Part shown: positions 28,631-37,808 of the stretch, piece after piece
Position numbering within the stretch: the first letter of the stretch is position 1
How the letters are laid out: every line of letters begins with the position of its first letter
Notes under the pieces: generated by a model
The model's database searches: none
The model's input: the letters and a program-made list of their open reading frames with translations, nothing else
What the model was told of the DNA's origin: nothing
Translations under genes and position numbers: made by a program
Assembly: GCF_003284965.1 (NCBI RefSeq)
Contig: NZ_QMEW01000020.1
Location: forward strand, 1 to 64,000
DNA from: Mycolicibacterium sp. GF69
Lineage (GTDB): Bacteria; Actinomycetota; Actinomycetes; Mycobacteriales; Mycobacteriaceae
Direction of reading: 5' to 3'
Length of the DNA stretch: 64,000 nt

Positions 28631-28687
28631 CTACTAAGCGACTCAGTAGACGTTCCGCATACTACTAAGCTATTTAGTAGTATGCGG
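28631..28687. promoter_or_regulatory. Double operator: two TACTA-N7-TAGTA palindromes, one extended to 33 bp
   Basis: TACTAAGCGACTCAGTA at 28632-28648 and TACTAAGCTATTTAGTA at 28663-28679. The two are 31 bp apart, about three helical turns, so they face the same side of the DNA. The second is the core of a larger perfect palindrome, 28655-28687, with 14-bp arms (CCGCATACTACTAA) around five bases. It lies 120 bp before the general-stress gene and just right of the IS3 element. Confidence 0.7.
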
Positions 28688-28806
28688 AGACGGACAGCGT
28701 GTGGACAGTTTGTCGGCCGACTCGGCGCCGGGCCGGTTAGCCAGGGCTGACCCGTCGGCATCTGGCGGCGAATCTCGATGCCAACCGGTCTCACCATAGG
28801 AGCACC

Positions 28807-29304
28807 ATGGACACATCTTCCGATCAACCATTCACCGGCACGACCAGCGGGGCTACCGCTAGCTCCGAGTACCGGGTGATAGCCAGCTACCGCGACTACG
28901 CGCAAGCTCAGCGCGCGGTCGACTTCATGTCCGATTCAGAATTCCCGGTGGAGAACCTCCGAATCCTCGGTCACGATGTGACCACCGTGGAAGCCGTCAT
29001 CGGCCGCCTGACCAAGGGCCGCGCCGCGCTCACGGGCGCGTCGAGCGGAGCCTGGTGGGGCCTGTTGATTGGGCTGCTGTTGGGGATGTTTGCCGTTGGC
29101 ACCGCCTGGTTCGGCGTTATGGTGGCTGGCTTGCTCATCGGCACCGTCTGGGGGGCGATTTTCGGGTTCGTCGAGCACTGGGCGACCGGTGGCCGGCGAG
29201 ATTTCACGTCGATGTCGACGCTGGCCGCTGAGCGTTACGACGTGGTGTGCACGCCGGCGTTCGCCGAGCAGGCCGCTCAGCTGCTGGCCACCATGCGAGG
29301 CTGA
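28807..29304 (+). CDS. General stress protein 17M-like membrane protein
   Basis: 165 residues. An N-terminal soluble domain of the GSP17M/YflT type (YRVIASYRDYAQAQRAVDFMSD, PVENLRILGHDVTTVE) is followed by two glycine-rich membrane helices (GAWWGLLIGLLLGMFAVGTAWFGVMVAGLLIGTVWGAIFGFV) and a short soluble end. Relatives are induced by general stress in Gram-positive bacteria; their biochemical role is unknown. ATG 28807 follows a GGAGCACC site. The strong double palindrome upstream indicates tight control by the same factor proposed for CopB and phosphoketolase. Confidence 0.85.
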   Translation: MDTSSDQPFTGTTSGATASSEYRVIASYRDYAQAQRAVDFMSDSEFPVENLRILGHDVTTVEAVIGRLTKGRAALTGASSGAWWGLLIGLLLGMFAVGTAWFGVMVAGLLIGTVWGAIFGFVEHWATGGRRDFTSMSTLAAERYDVVCTPAFAEQAAQLLATMRG

Positions 29305-29309
29305 CGACG

Positions 29310-30591
29310 CTGGCGGCGCTCTGGCTCGCCACCTTCGCGGTGTGGTGGGCCGTCGGCGCCAGCGTGCAAACCGCGAGGCTGTTCGCCATTACCGTGGTGG
29401 TTATCACGTGCCTGACGCGCTCGGCTTGGCCACCAGCGATCATGGTCGGCACAGGACTTGGCGCAAGCGCGGTGTCCTGTTCAAAAACGCTACCGCACTG
29501 GAGACCTCAGCACGCATCGACACCGTCGTCATGGACAACACCGGCACCTTGACTAAGGGTGAACCAGAGGTCACCGACGCCGTCGTCGAAGGCATCGCCG
29601 AGGACGAACTCCCGGCGCTGGTGGCGGCGGTGGAGACGGAATCTGAACATTTACTGGCAGCGGCGATCGTGCGCTATGCCACCGAGCAAGGCGCTACGTC
29701 ACTGCCGCTCAACAACTTTCGAAGCAGCGTGCCCGGACATGGAGCCACCGCTGACGTGGCCGGACACGTGGTCGCCGTCGGCAATCGCAAGCTCATGATC
29801 GAGCAAGGCGTCGAGTTCGGTGCGCTAATGGACCGACGTGACGAACTGGCATCCAGCGGCCGCACCGCCGTACTGGTCGCAGTGGACGGTCGCGGTGTCG
29901 GGGTAATCGCGCTAGCAGACGCGGCCCGACCAACATCAGCTGCGCGGTCGCCGCTCTCCACGACCTCGGAGCACAGGTCGTCATGCTCAGCGGCGACAAC
30001 GAGGCGACCGCCAGACGGATCGCTTCGCAACTGGGTATCGACACGGTCATAGCCGACGTGCTGCCTGAGGACAAAGCCGCCCAAATCGCCGAACTACAGC
30101 GAGACGGTCGAAAGGTCGCCATGGTCGGTTACGGAGTCAACGACGCACCTGCCCTGGCTCAAGCCGATCTCGGTGTGGCGATTGGTGCCGGCACCGATGT
30201 CGCCATCGAGACTGCCGACCTGGTGCTCATGCGCGCCGATCCGCTCGATGTACCCATCGCCGTCCGTATCGGCGGTGGCACGATGCGAAAGATGCGACAA
30301 AACCTTGGGTAGGCAGTCGGCTACAACGTCATCGCGATCCCTATTGCCGCGGGAGCGTTTCAGCCTGCATTCGGGCTCGTCTTGCGCCCAGAGATCGCCG
30401 CTTTGTCCATGTCCGGATCCAGCGTGATCGTCGCTGTCTTGCTAGCGGCTGAGCCTGCCCGCGACAGCACCGGATCCCGCGCCCGCACGCATGACGAGCG
30501 CGTTGGAACCGGACTTCTGCGCGAGGGTCCAAAGGCCCTCGAGTTGATTGCATACGCCTCTGTCGGCGTCTCTGCGTCTCAACCATCGTAG
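29310..30591 (+). pseudogene. Broken heavy-metal P-type ATPase (C-terminal two thirds)
   Basis: Starts in a membrane segment (LATFAVWWAVGASVQTARLFAITVVVITC). It passes the metal-site motif, which reads CPD only after correcting a missing base. Further frame changes follow near 29450 and 29930. The conserved sites are also damaged: the phosphorylation site is DNTGTLT instead of DKTGTLT, the HP locus is SEHLLAAAI, the hinge is GYGVNDAP instead of GDGVNDAP, and a TAG at 30310 replaces the tryptophan of QNL-W-GYN. The N-terminal third is missing. It is a dead copy of a P1B pump. Confidence 0.88.
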
Positions 30592-30635
30592 TAAGGCGCT
30601 GCAGGAGCAGCCGACGTTCACGAGGAGGTATTGCC

Positions 30636-30896
30636 GTGATGATTTGGTACGGCGACGGCATGGGATGGTGGGGATACGCCGCCATGGGCATCGGAATGGT
30701 GTTGTTCTGGGCGTTGTTGGTCGGCGGGATCGTACTACTGATCAAACTCGCCGCCGGCGACGCGACCCAGCCAATCCGACGTCCACTCTCCGCCGAACAA
30801 CTTCTTGCCGCACGATTCGCCGGCGGCGAGATCACTGAAGCGGAGTACCACGACCGCCTGCAGGTTCTGCGGGGTGCCCCTCGAACAACACCATAG
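30636..30896 (+). CDS. Small membrane protein with SHOCT domain
   Basis: 86 residues from GTG 30636 (GAGGAGG eight bases before; the next codon is ATG). N-terminus MMIWYGDGMGWWGYAAMG is rich in Met, Trp and Gly, then one helix (MVLFWALLVGGIVLLIKLA) and the SHOCT motif SAEQLLAARFAGGEITEAEYHDRLQVL. Same architecture as the proteins at 3338 and 43533. Its stop codon overlaps the start of the next gene by one base, so the two are translated together. Confidence 0.82.
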   Translation: MMIWYGDGMGWWGYAAMGIGMVLFWALLVGGIVLLIKLAAGDATQPIRRPLSAEQLLAARFAGGEITEAEYHDRLQVLRGAPRTTP

Positions 30897-31411
30897 TGAT
30901 CATCAAAGACAACGGCTTCGACGAAATCGACCGGGCCGTCCGACGACGCACCTTCGGCACGTTGTCGACAATGGACCGACGGGGAGCGCCTCACGCCACC
31001 GCCGTGATCTACGCCGTGTCACCGCCCGATCAGCCGTTGACGCTCTTCGTCACCACTAGAAGCACCACAGCCAAAGTGCACCACATCCGCGAGCATCCAG
31101 AAGTGGCGTTCGTCATCCCGGTGCCTCACCGGTTACCGGTGTTCCCGCCGAGTGCCGTCCAATTTCAGGGTTTAGCAACGATATTGGAGGCTAACGACAC
31201 CGCTGCAATCGGCGCCTTTCAAAAATCATGGTTCCATCGTCGGATCCTTGCTGCAGAACAGCGCATAGTCAGCCAGGGCGGTCAGATGTGTTTCATCGCG
31301 ATCCAGCCGAACAAAACGATATTCAGTTACGGCATTGGGCTGTCAGCCCTCGACATACTGCGACGACCGCGCCAAGCGGCCGGACGGACACAGCTACCCG
31401 CAGGTCGATAG
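30896..31411 (+). CDS. Flavin-binding split-barrel (PPOx-type) protein
   Basis: 171 residues. GTG 30896 overlaps the TAG of the SHOCT gene. The pattern FGTLSTMDRRGAPHATAVIYAV, LTLFVTTRSTTAKVHHIREHPEVAFVI and FQGLATIL fits the pyridoxamine-5'-phosphate-oxidase-like split barrel that binds FMN, haem or F420. Members reduce small molecules or bind cofactors; the substrate is unknown. Coupling to a SHOCT membrane protein may place it at the membrane. Similar proteins are common in mycobacterial stress islands. Confidence 0.8.
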   Translation: MIIKDNGFDEIDRAVRRRTFGTLSTMDRRGAPHATAVIYAVSPPDQPLTLFVTTRSTTAKVHHIREHPEVAFVIPVPHRLPVFPPSAVQFQGLATILEANDTAAIGAFQKSWFHRRILAAEQRIVSQGGQMCFIAIQPNKTIFSYGIGLSALDILRRPRQAAGRTQLPAGR

Positions 31412-31848
31412 GCGGACAACGTTGCTTGGCGAGATACCGCGACCGAGTCTTCCAATACTGGCGCGTCATCGAGATGCAAGTGCCAAGAAGGGCTGCTAGT
31501 TGTCGTCGCGGATCGGGGCAAGGCTTACATGTGTGCGTCGCCGGGCGTGCGCTCGTGGTCGTCACGGTGGAGACTTCGCCGTCGCTTGGGTCATCGGGGC
31601 CCGTCGATTACCCCGTCGAGCCTTGGCGTGCAGCTTCGCACGGCGAGTCGACGAATCTGAGTACCACCAGCGGCTAGGATGTCCTGCGGCGCGCAGCCGC
31701 TATGCACTCACGACCGCTGGCATGACCGGCCTTTACCGAATCTTCAAGAAACCGCTAGCCGAGCCAGAGCGAGGACGTCGAGACTTGTGATGACCAACGG
31801 CAGGTATGACGACGACCGGTGCGCTGGATAGGAAAAGGAGCTTTTAAA
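31412..31848 (+). pseudogene. Intergenic region with a decayed SHOCT gene end
   Basis: From about 31575 to 31690 one frame reads FAVAWVIGARRLPRRALACSFARRVDESEYHQRL, recognisable as a helix-linker-SHOCT end (compare RRALAERFARGEVDESEYHQRL-type sequences) with several damaged residues and no start. It would be a fourth SHOCT copy. Nothing else is supported apart from the element at 31731-31764 described in the findings. Confidence 0.5.
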
Positions 31849-32613
31849 ATGAAATCGATCCACACAGTGGTGGCGGGGGCGGCCGCCGTGAGTGCACTTC
31901 TCGCTGTCGGGGCCTGTAGTAACACCGCCACTGAACAATCGGGGCCTTCGACGCCCGCGGCATCTACCTCGATGCCCGCCGAGGCTCAAGCACACAACAA
32001 CGCCGATGCGATGTTCGCCCAGCACATGATTCCGCATCATCAGCAGGCCATTGAGATGAGTGACATAATCCTCGGCAAGCAAGGCATTGACCCGCGGGTC
32101 ACCGACCTTGCCAAGCAAATCAAGGACGCTCAAACGCCCGAAATCGAACAACTCAAGGGCTGGCTTAGTGCCTGGGGGATGCCCACCACGATGCCCCGGA
32201 TGGACATGCCTGGCTCCAGCAACATGCCTGGGATGCCAAGTCATTCGATGCCCAGCGCTAGCGGGACGCCCGGTGATGGCGGTGGAGCCCATCATGGTGA
32301 CATGCCCGGTTCCAGCAGCATGCCCGGCAACTCGATGATGCCTAGCGGGTCGATGTCGCCCGGCGCAAACAGCATGCCGGGTATGGGAATGATGTCGCAG
32401 GCCGATATGGACAGCCTGAAGAACGCGCAAGGCGTAGAAGCGAGCAAATTGTTTCTCACACAAATGATCGCCCATCACCAGGGCGCGATCGATATGGCGC
32501 AGAACGAGGTCGAGAACGGCCAGTACCAGGCGGCGGTGGAGATGGCCAAGTCGATCACTAGCAGCCAGCAGAAGGAGATCGACACGATGAAGTCGATTCT
32601 GTCCTCGCTGTAG
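31849..32613 (+). CDS. DUF305 lipoprotein with Met-rich linker
   Basis: 254 residues. ATG 31849 (AGGAG eight bases before). Lipobox AVGAC, then two DUF305 halves, each with the hallmark His pair: DAMFAQHMIPHHQQAIEMS and LFLTQMIAHHQGAIDMA. Between them is a long Met/Gly/Pro/Ser linker (MPRMDMPGSSNMPGMPSHSMP and similar). DUF305 is a four-helix ferritin-like fold common in copper and silver resistance loci; the His/Met sites probably bind copper outside the membrane. It is upstream of the csoR-copZ-copA operon and in the same orientation. Confidence 0.9.
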   Translation: MKSIHTVVAGAAAVSALLAVGACSNTATEQSGPSTPAASTSMPAEAQAHNNADAMFAQHMIPHHQQAIEMSDIILGKQGIDPRVTDLAKQIKDAQTPEIEQLKGWLSAWGMPTTMPRMDMPGSSNMPGMPSHSMPSASGTPGDGGGAHHGDMPGSSSMPGNSMMPSGSMSPGANSMPGMGMMSQADMDSLKNAQGVEASKLFLTQMIAHHQGAIDMAQNEVENGQYQAAVEMAKSITSSQQKEIDTMKSILSSL

Positions 32614-32628
32614 ACAGAGTCGGACTGC

Positions 32629-33069
32629 ATGGCGGCTCAGAGAAGGATACGCGTGCTGCTTCTTGCAGCCGCTGCGATATGTGGTGCAACCCTGGTTGTG
32701 ATCGCCATAAGCACGTGGGGTTTCGGGCTCATCAACTCGACAGTCGTGAACGCGTCTGCGCGTGCGGCACAGGAGCGGTGTGAGCGTGATGTCGTAGCGA
32801 GGCTAGCGTCACCATCGACAGCGAGGCTTTCCGACATCACCGTGACGAGCGCGCAACTTGATCCGGAGGTGAGGGACTTGTTCTCGTCGTTGGAAGGGGG
32901 GCCCCTCTACGGCGTCGACCACTCTCGCATCACCGTTCGGAATGTGGAAGGCATTGTCGAGGCCCCGAGCGAGGTCGGCGGAACCCTGCACGACCCCTTC
33001 GTGTGCCGGGCGTATTTTATCGACGGCAATCTGGCCGACACTCTTGTCGTGTTCGACCATGACCACTGA
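32629..33069 (+). CDS. Membrane-anchored protein of unknown function
   Basis: 146 residues, 15 bp after the DUF305 gene and so probably in the same operon. N-terminal anchor (RVLLLAAAAICGATLVVIAISTWGFGL), then an extracytoplasmic part with two cysteines (ERCERDV and DPFVCRAYF) likely to form a disulfide, and an acidic His-containing end (VVFDHDH). Overall layout resembles small secreted mycobacterial proteins that carry one disulfide loop. No catalytic motif. The DHDH end could bind metal, but this is speculative. Confidence 0.65.
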   Translation: MAAQRRIRVLLLAAAAICGATLVVIAISTWGFGLINSTVVNASARAAQERCERDVVARLASPSTARLSDITVTSAQLDPEVRDLFSSLEGGPLYGVDHSRITVRNVEGIVEAPSEVGGTLHDPFVCRAYFIDGNLADTLVVFDHDH

Positions 33070-33254
33070 CACCGGGCGGCTACCCTTCGCGTGCCGACGG
33101 GCCGACCCAGTTCGCGCACCAATGCCCTTTGCAACCGCCTGGTGCCCGAACACGGCCGCTTCGCGAGTTGACAACCCGCCAAATGGATATCACGCAGTTC
33201 GCTGCGCGGACGGACGATTCTGACGCCGAGGGTCTCGAATCCGCTTCCCATCCC

Positions 33255-33306
33255 CTTGACACTTGTATACCCCCTAGGGGTATAGTGCGCAAGCACCCCT
33301 ATGGGG
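33255..33306 (+). promoter_or_regulatory. csoR promoter with CsoR operator
   Basis: TTGACA at 33255-33260 and a TATAGT -10 at 33280-33285. Between them, and overlapping the -10, is the palindrome TATACCCCCTAGGGGTATA (33265-33283), a TACCC-N5-GGGTA CsoR box. A second, weaker ACCCCTATGGGGT lies at 33294-33306. A bound copper-free CsoR would block this promoter. Confidence 0.8.
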
Positions 33307-33327
33307 TAAGTGAGAGGAGTCCTAGTC

Positions 33328-33621
33328 GTGGACACGACGGCGCTCGGTTACCTGCAGTCCAAAGACGGCTATTTGAAGCGGTTGCGCCGCATAGAGGGTC
33401 AAGTGCGCGGTGTGGCGAGGATGATCGAGGAAGACGCCTACTGCGTTGACATACTCACCCAGATCTCGGCTGCCACCAAGGCGCTGCAATCGGTGGCGTT
33501 GATGCTGCTCGACGAACATCTGAACCACTGCGTCAGCCACGCCGTCCAGGAAGGCGGCGATGCGGCCCAGCAGCGGCTCACCGACGCTTCCGCGGCCATC
33601 GCCCGTCTCGTGCGCTCATGA
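33328..33621 (+). CDS. csoR: CsoR-family copper-sensing repressor
   Basis: 97 residues from GTG 33328 (GAGAGGAG eight bases before). All-helical DUF156 repressor. The Cu(I) ligands of the Cys-His-Cys type are present: AYCVDIL and LLDEHLNHCVSHA (His and Cys four apart), with the basic surface KRLRRIEGQVRGVARMIEED. CsoR binds its operator without copper and releases when Cu(I) binds. Its own promoter carries the box at 33265. The stop codon overlaps the ATG of the chaperone gene, and copA follows, so this is a csoR-copZ-copA operon as in other mycobacteria. Confidence 0.95.
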   Translation: MDTTALGYLQSKDGYLKRLRRIEGQVRGVARMIEEDAYCVDILTQISAATKALQSVALMLLDEHLNHCVSHAVQEGGDAAQQRLTDASAAIARLVRS

Positions 33622-34016
33622 ACAGACCCCACCTACTGAACGACCCCTATTACCGACGAAATGAGCCGATGAAACCGAATCTCACCTCCCCGCTGCCACT
33701 GGCCGAGCCCGCAACCGCCGGATGCGGTTGCTGCGGCCGGCAACAGACTGCTCTATCCATCCCAACCACACCCGTGCAGGAGAACGACATGAGCACCACC
33801 ACCGCCAGCTACCCCGTCACCGGGATGACCTGCGGTCACTGCGTCGGCGCGGTCACCGAGGAACTCACCGTATTGCCCGGCGTCACCGGTGTGAGCGTGG
33901 ACCTGGTGCCCGCAGGCACCTCGACAGTCACCATCACCAGCGACACCTCGCTCGACATCGATCAGGTGCACGCCGCGCTGCACGAGGCCGGCGACTACCA
34001 CCTGGCCACTTCCTAA
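33618..34016 (+). CDS. copZ: CopZ-like HMA copper chaperone
   Basis: 132 residues if started at ATG 33618, which overlaps the csoR stop (ATGA); 75 residues if started at ATG 33789, which has its own AGGAG. The C-terminal 70 residues are an HMA domain with [11 protein letters not shown], the Cu(I)-binding CxxC, and a complete ferredoxin-like fold to the end. The extra N-terminal stretch is Pro-rich and carries a CGCC cluster, a second possible Cu(I) site. The chaperone would hand copper to the CopA ATPase encoded next. Which start is used, or whether both are, decides if the CGCC arm exists. Confidence 0.88.
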   Translation: MNRPHLLNDPYYRRNEPMKPNLTSPLPLAEPATAGCGCCGRQQTALSIPTTPVQENDMSTTTASYPVTGMTCGHCVGAVTEELTVLPGVTGVSVDLVPAGTSTVTITSDTSLDIDQVHAALHEAGDYHLATS

Positions 34017-34069
34017 ACCAACACCGCACCGCGCTCCGCAAGCGGGTCGACTGTAGGAGACAACAGCAC

Positions 34070-36415
34070 GTGAGCACCACCGATCACGCGGCCGCGCTCG
34101 ATGAGCCGCGCAGCGTCGAGTTGTCGATCGGCGGGATGACCTGCGCTTCGTGTGCCGCCCGGGTCGAGAAGAAGCTGAACAAGCTCGACGGGATCAGCGC
34201 CAGCGTCAACTACGCCACCGAAAAGGCCAAAGTCACCTATCGCGGATCGATCGATATCGCACAACTGATCGCCGCCGTGGCGGCCGCCGGCTACACCGCT
34301 GCCGCACCGCCACCCTCGGTGGCCGCCGGCGGTGAAGACGTCGAAACCACGGCAGCAGAATCCGACGAGGCCGCCTCGTTGCGGACCCGACTGCTGATCT
34401 CGCTGGTGTTGACCGTGCCGGTCGTGGTCCTGTCGATGATTCCGCCGCTGCAGTTCACGAACTGGCAATGGCTCGCTCTGACCTTGGCGTCGCCCGTCGT
34501 GGTCTGGGGAGCGTTGCCGTTCCATCAGGCGGCCTGGGTCAACGCCCGCCACGGCGCAGCCACCATGGACACGCTGATCTCCCTGGGTGTCACTGCAGCC
34601 TATCTGTGGTCGCTGTGGGCACTGTTCTTGGGACATGCCGGCATGCCCGGCATGCGGATGACGTTCAGCCTGTTCCCGGCCACGGGCGGGGGCGCCGACC
34701 ACATCTACCTTGAGGTCGCCTCCGCGCTCACCGTGTTCATCTTGGCCGGGCGTTATTTCGAGGCACGCGCGAAGACGCGTTCGGGCGCGGCGCTGCGGGC
34801 GCTGATGGACATGGGGGCCAAGGATGTCGCGGTGTTGCGAGGCGGCGCCGAGACCCGGATCCCCACTGCCCAGTTGGCCTTGGGGGATATCTTCGTCGTG
34901 CGTCCGGGGGAGAAGGTTGCGACCGACGGTGTTGTTACCGAGGGCGATTCGGCGGTGGACGCCTCGATGCTCACCGGGGAATCGGTGCCAATCGAGGTGC
35001 GACCGGGAGATCGGGTCATCGGGGCGACCGTCAACGTCGGCGGACGATTGTTGGTGCGCGCCACCCGGATCGGCGCCGACACCCAGCTGGCGCAGATGGC
35101 GCGACTGGTCGCCGACGCCCAGAACGGAAAGGCCCCTGTGCAGCGCTTGGCTGACCGGGTCTCGGCGATCTTCGTCCCGATCGTCATAGCGTTGTCCCTG
35201 ATCACCATGGGTGTGTGGCTGCTGGCCGGGCATACGGCGGCGGCGTTTACCGCCGCGGTCGCCGTCCTGATCATCGCCTGCCCGTGCGCCCTGGGGCTGG
35301 CCACCCCCACCGCGCTGCTGGTCGGCACCGGCCGAGGCGCCCAGCTCGGTATTTTGATCAAGGGACCGCAGGTCCTCGAGTCCACTCGCCGCGTCGACAC
35401 CATCGTGCTGGACAAGACCGGCACCGTCACCACCGGCCGGATGAGCCTGATCGCCGTGTACCCGGGTGTCGGCGAGGACGCCGCGCAGGTGCTGACACTT
35501 GCCGGGGCCTTGGAGAACGCTTCGCAACACCCGATCGCCCAAGCGATCGTCGCGAGTGCCGCCGCCAACGGTGACGCGCTGCCGTCTGTCGACGGGTTCA
35601 CCAACCACGACGGATTGGGTGTCAGTGGCGTCGTCGCTGGGCGCGCCATGTTGGTCGGGCGCCGCGGCTGCCTCACGGAACAGTGGTCGCTGACCGCCCC
35701 CGACGACCTCGTCGACGCCGCGGAGCAAGCCGAAACACAGGGCCAGACCCCGGTCTGGGTGGGCTGGGACGGGGCGATCCGCGGAGTGATTGTCGTCGCC
35801 GACACAATAAAGTCGACCTCGGCTGCCGCGGTCGGCCAGTTCCGCCGGCTTGGTCTGCGCCCGGTTCTGTTGACCGGGGACAACCGGCGCGCCGCACACG
35901 CGGTGGCCGCGCGGGTCGGCATCGACCCGCGAGATGTGATCGCCGAGGTGCTACCAGCCGACAAGCTCGACGCGGTGAAAGACCTGCAAGCGCAGGGGCG
36001 CACTGTCGCCATGGTCGGCGACGGAGTCAACGACGCCGCCGCGCTGGTGCAGGCCGATCTGGGCCTAGCCATGGGCACAGGCACCGACGTCGCCATCGAG
36101 GCCTCTGACCTGACATTGGTCGGCGGTGATCTTCGCGCCGGCGCAGATGCCATCCGGCTGTCCCGCTCGACGCTCAAGACGATCAAGGGAAATCTGTTCT
36201 GGGCGTTCGCCTACAACATCGCCGCCCTGCCGCTGGCCGCACTCGGGTTGCTCAACCCGCTCATCGCCGGCGCCGCAATGGCGTTCAGCTCCGTTTTCGT
36301 GGTCAGCAACAGTCTGCGCCTGCGCCGCTTCGCCAGCCACGCCTCCCATCAACCCTCATCCGCGGTGAACACCGAGGCAACAGCACCAGGGGCCCCGAAC
36401 CAAGCTGTCATTTGA
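34070..36415 (+). CDS. copA: Cu(I)-exporting P-type ATPase (CopA/CtpV-like)
   Basis: 781 residues from GTG 34070 (TAGGAGA upstream). An N-terminal HMA domain ([17 protein letters not shown]) precedes eight helices. The Met-rich loop [12 protein letters not shown] lies between early helices; the ion-site motif is CPC ([12 protein letters not shown]), typical of P1B-1 Cu(I)/Ag(I) pumps. Intact [20 protein letters not shown] and [13 protein letters not shown] pair and [17 protein letters not shown] near the end complete the P1B-1 signature. Third gene of the csoR operon, controlled by CsoR. Mycobacterium tuberculosis CtpV is the closest functional counterpart. Confidence 0.95.
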   Translation: MSTTDHAAALDEPRSVELSIGGMTCASCAARVEKKLNKLDGISASVNYATEKAKVTYRGSIDIAQLIAAVAAAGYTAAAPPPSVAAGGEDVETTAAESDEAASLRTRLLISLVLTVPVVVLSMIPPLQFTNWQWLALTLASPVVVWGALPFHQAAWVNARHGAATMDTLISLGVTAAYLWSLWALFLGHAGMPGMRMTFSLFPATGGGADHIYLEVASALTVFILAGRYFEARAKTRSGAALRALMDMGAKDVAVLRGGAETRIPTAQLALGDIFVVRPGEKVATDGVVTEGDSAVDASMLTGESVPIEVRPGDRVIGATVNVGGRLLVRATRIGADTQLAQMARLVADAQNGKAPVQRLADRVSAIFVPIVIALSLITMGVWLLAGHTAAAFTAAVAVLIIACPCALGLATPTALLVGTGRGAQLGILIKGPQVLESTRRVDTIVLDKTGTVTTGRMSLIAVYPGVGEDAAQVLTLAGALENASQHPIAQAIVASAAANGDALPSVDGFTNHDGLGVSGVVAGRAMLVGRRGCLTEQWSLTAPDDLVDAAEQAETQGQTPVWVGWDGAIRGVIVVADTIKSTSAAAVGQFRRLGLRPVLLTGDNRRAAHAVAARVGIDPRDVIAEVLPADKLDAVKDLQAQGRTVAMVGDGVNDAAALVQADLGLAMGTGTDVAIEASDLTLVGGDLRAGADAIRLSRSTLKTIKGNLFWAFAYNIAALPLAALGLLNPLIAGAAMAFSSVFVVSNSLRLRRFASHASHQPSSAVNTEATAPGAPNQAVI

Positions 36416-36653
36416 AGTAGCAGAAACTGTTCATGGATACCAGACATTGGTCCACAGTTGTGGGCTGACTAATCCCGTTGGTACACCGCATAACATAACA
36501 GCGATATCGGAAAAGTGCGATGGGAGCTTGCTTACGCACTTCACCGGCTTCGATGTCAGGCAACCGTGACATCGACGAGCTTGTTTACGGTACCGCGACA
36601 TCAGTGTCGTGCTGCCCGCTGCACGTGCCGTGAAACGGTGATCACTCCGGATC
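36416..36653. other. No gene recognised
   Basis: 240 bp after copA with no supported feature and no clear terminator hairpin. Confidence 0.4.
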
Positions 36654-37000
36654 CGCGCAGCGGCGAGGACACCTACGACCCTCATCGACGACGCCGTCGC
36701 CGCGCTGGCCGATCGCCGGGGAGTCTGGCTCGGCGATGACCTGGCCAGCATCGCGCTGATCGCCAGTCTCATCGAGCAAGCCGAAAGATGGTTGCCCCAC
36801 CTGGTCCACGACGCCCGCGCCAACGGCCACGGCTGGACCGAGATCGTTCGAGCACTGGGCACCAACCCCGACGAGGCTCGCTTTCGATTTGACCCCCAAT
36901 CCCCAATCGCCGACGGCAGATGGCCCCTACGACCACTAACCGCGGCGCGACGCCCCTCAGGCCCGCTAACGCCCAAATGCGTTGAGCAGCAAGTTTCTTC
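36654..37000 (+). pseudogene. 5'-truncated conserved hypothetical
   Basis: From about 36681 the frame reads LIDDAVAALADRRGVWLGDDLASIALIASLIEQAERWLPHLVHDARANGHGWTEIVRALGTNPDEARFRFDPQSPIADGRWP in successive blocks, which has the even composition and helix periodicity of a real helical protein with an HTH-like end (GHGWTEIVRALGTN). A TGA at 36639 closes the frame upstream and no start codon precedes the conserved part, so the beginning is lost. Function unknown. Confidence 0.5.
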
Positions 37001-37026
37001 GCAAAGCCGCATCGAAGCGGGCAACG

Positions 37027-37700
37027 TTACCGGTGCCGATCTTCGGGCTCGCGCGTGTGTTGAGTTGGTGCTGCGGCGAATCGCTGGGCGCATTCGGGCG
37101 AGCAGAACCACTATCGCCGTTGTTGTGGCGCGGTCGGCTCGGCGCCGCGCTGGCATCAACGCGCACGTGGCAGACGGGCGGTCAACCGGATAGCGCGATG
37201 CGGTGAGCGCCACGGCATACAGCTTCACCGGTGTCGCGATGTTTGCGTAAATGCCGGGGGGCCCAGCGGCTCTGCGTAAACTCCCAGACCGGTGCACGTG
37301 TCCTGGATCTATTTGGTCACCACGGCTTGCCCCGCGCTGGCGAGCGCGGTGACGCGGGCGGCCAGGTTGACGGCGTGGCCGAAGTAGTCGCCGATGCGGT
37401 GCACGGCGCTGCCGTGGTGGATGCCGGCGCGCAGCGCGAGGAATCGGTCTTCATCGGCCGCACGGTCGGCGAGGTCGAGAACGGTCGCGACCATCGGCTC
37501 CGGCGTGTCCGCTCGCAGCATCACCGCATCATCGATGGTCTCGACGATAGTGACGCGCGGCCGGGCCGCCTGGCGGGCAGGTCGGAAAGGCGCCCGGCCA
37601 GGCGAGCCGCTTGCCGGTCTCCGCAGATTTCGGTCAGCACGACAAATCCTGCGAGGTCGACGAACGCGAATGTCGCGTCGGCGGTGTCGTTGACGGTCAT
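37027..37700 (-). pseudogene. Class III nucleotide cyclase-YHS domain gene, frameshifted
   Basis: From ATG 37700 the minus strand reads MTVNDTADATFAFVDLAGF, the start of a class III adenylate/guanylate cyclase domain, then DRQAARLAG. The frame changes near 37570. It continues VTIVETIDDAVMLRADTPEP, LRAGIHHGSAVHRIGDYFGHAVNLAARVT and TALASAGQAVVTK, with a stop at 37309. Further frames give NIATPVKLYAVALTASRYPVD, RVDASAAPSRPRHNNGD and finally FCSPECAQRFAAAPTQHTR to a TAA at 37027: a C-terminal YHS metal-binding domain. At least three frameshifts are needed, so it is dead or badly assembled. The original protein joined a cyclase to a metal-binding YHS domain. Confidence 0.8.
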
Positions 37701-37808
37701 GGGTGGTTCCTTTGGTCGTGCCCGTGAAGTGCAGATGTCCGCGATTCGCCCGGGTCAACCGGCCGCCATGCTGGTGGCAAGCGTTGACTCGCCACCAGCA
37801 GCAGGCGG

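Noticed and set aside
36431..37297. 288-codon minus-strand open frame
   Set aside because: Covers the truncated hypothetical on the plus strand and pieces of the cyclase-YHS ruin; only its first 40 residues belong to the cyclase remnant.
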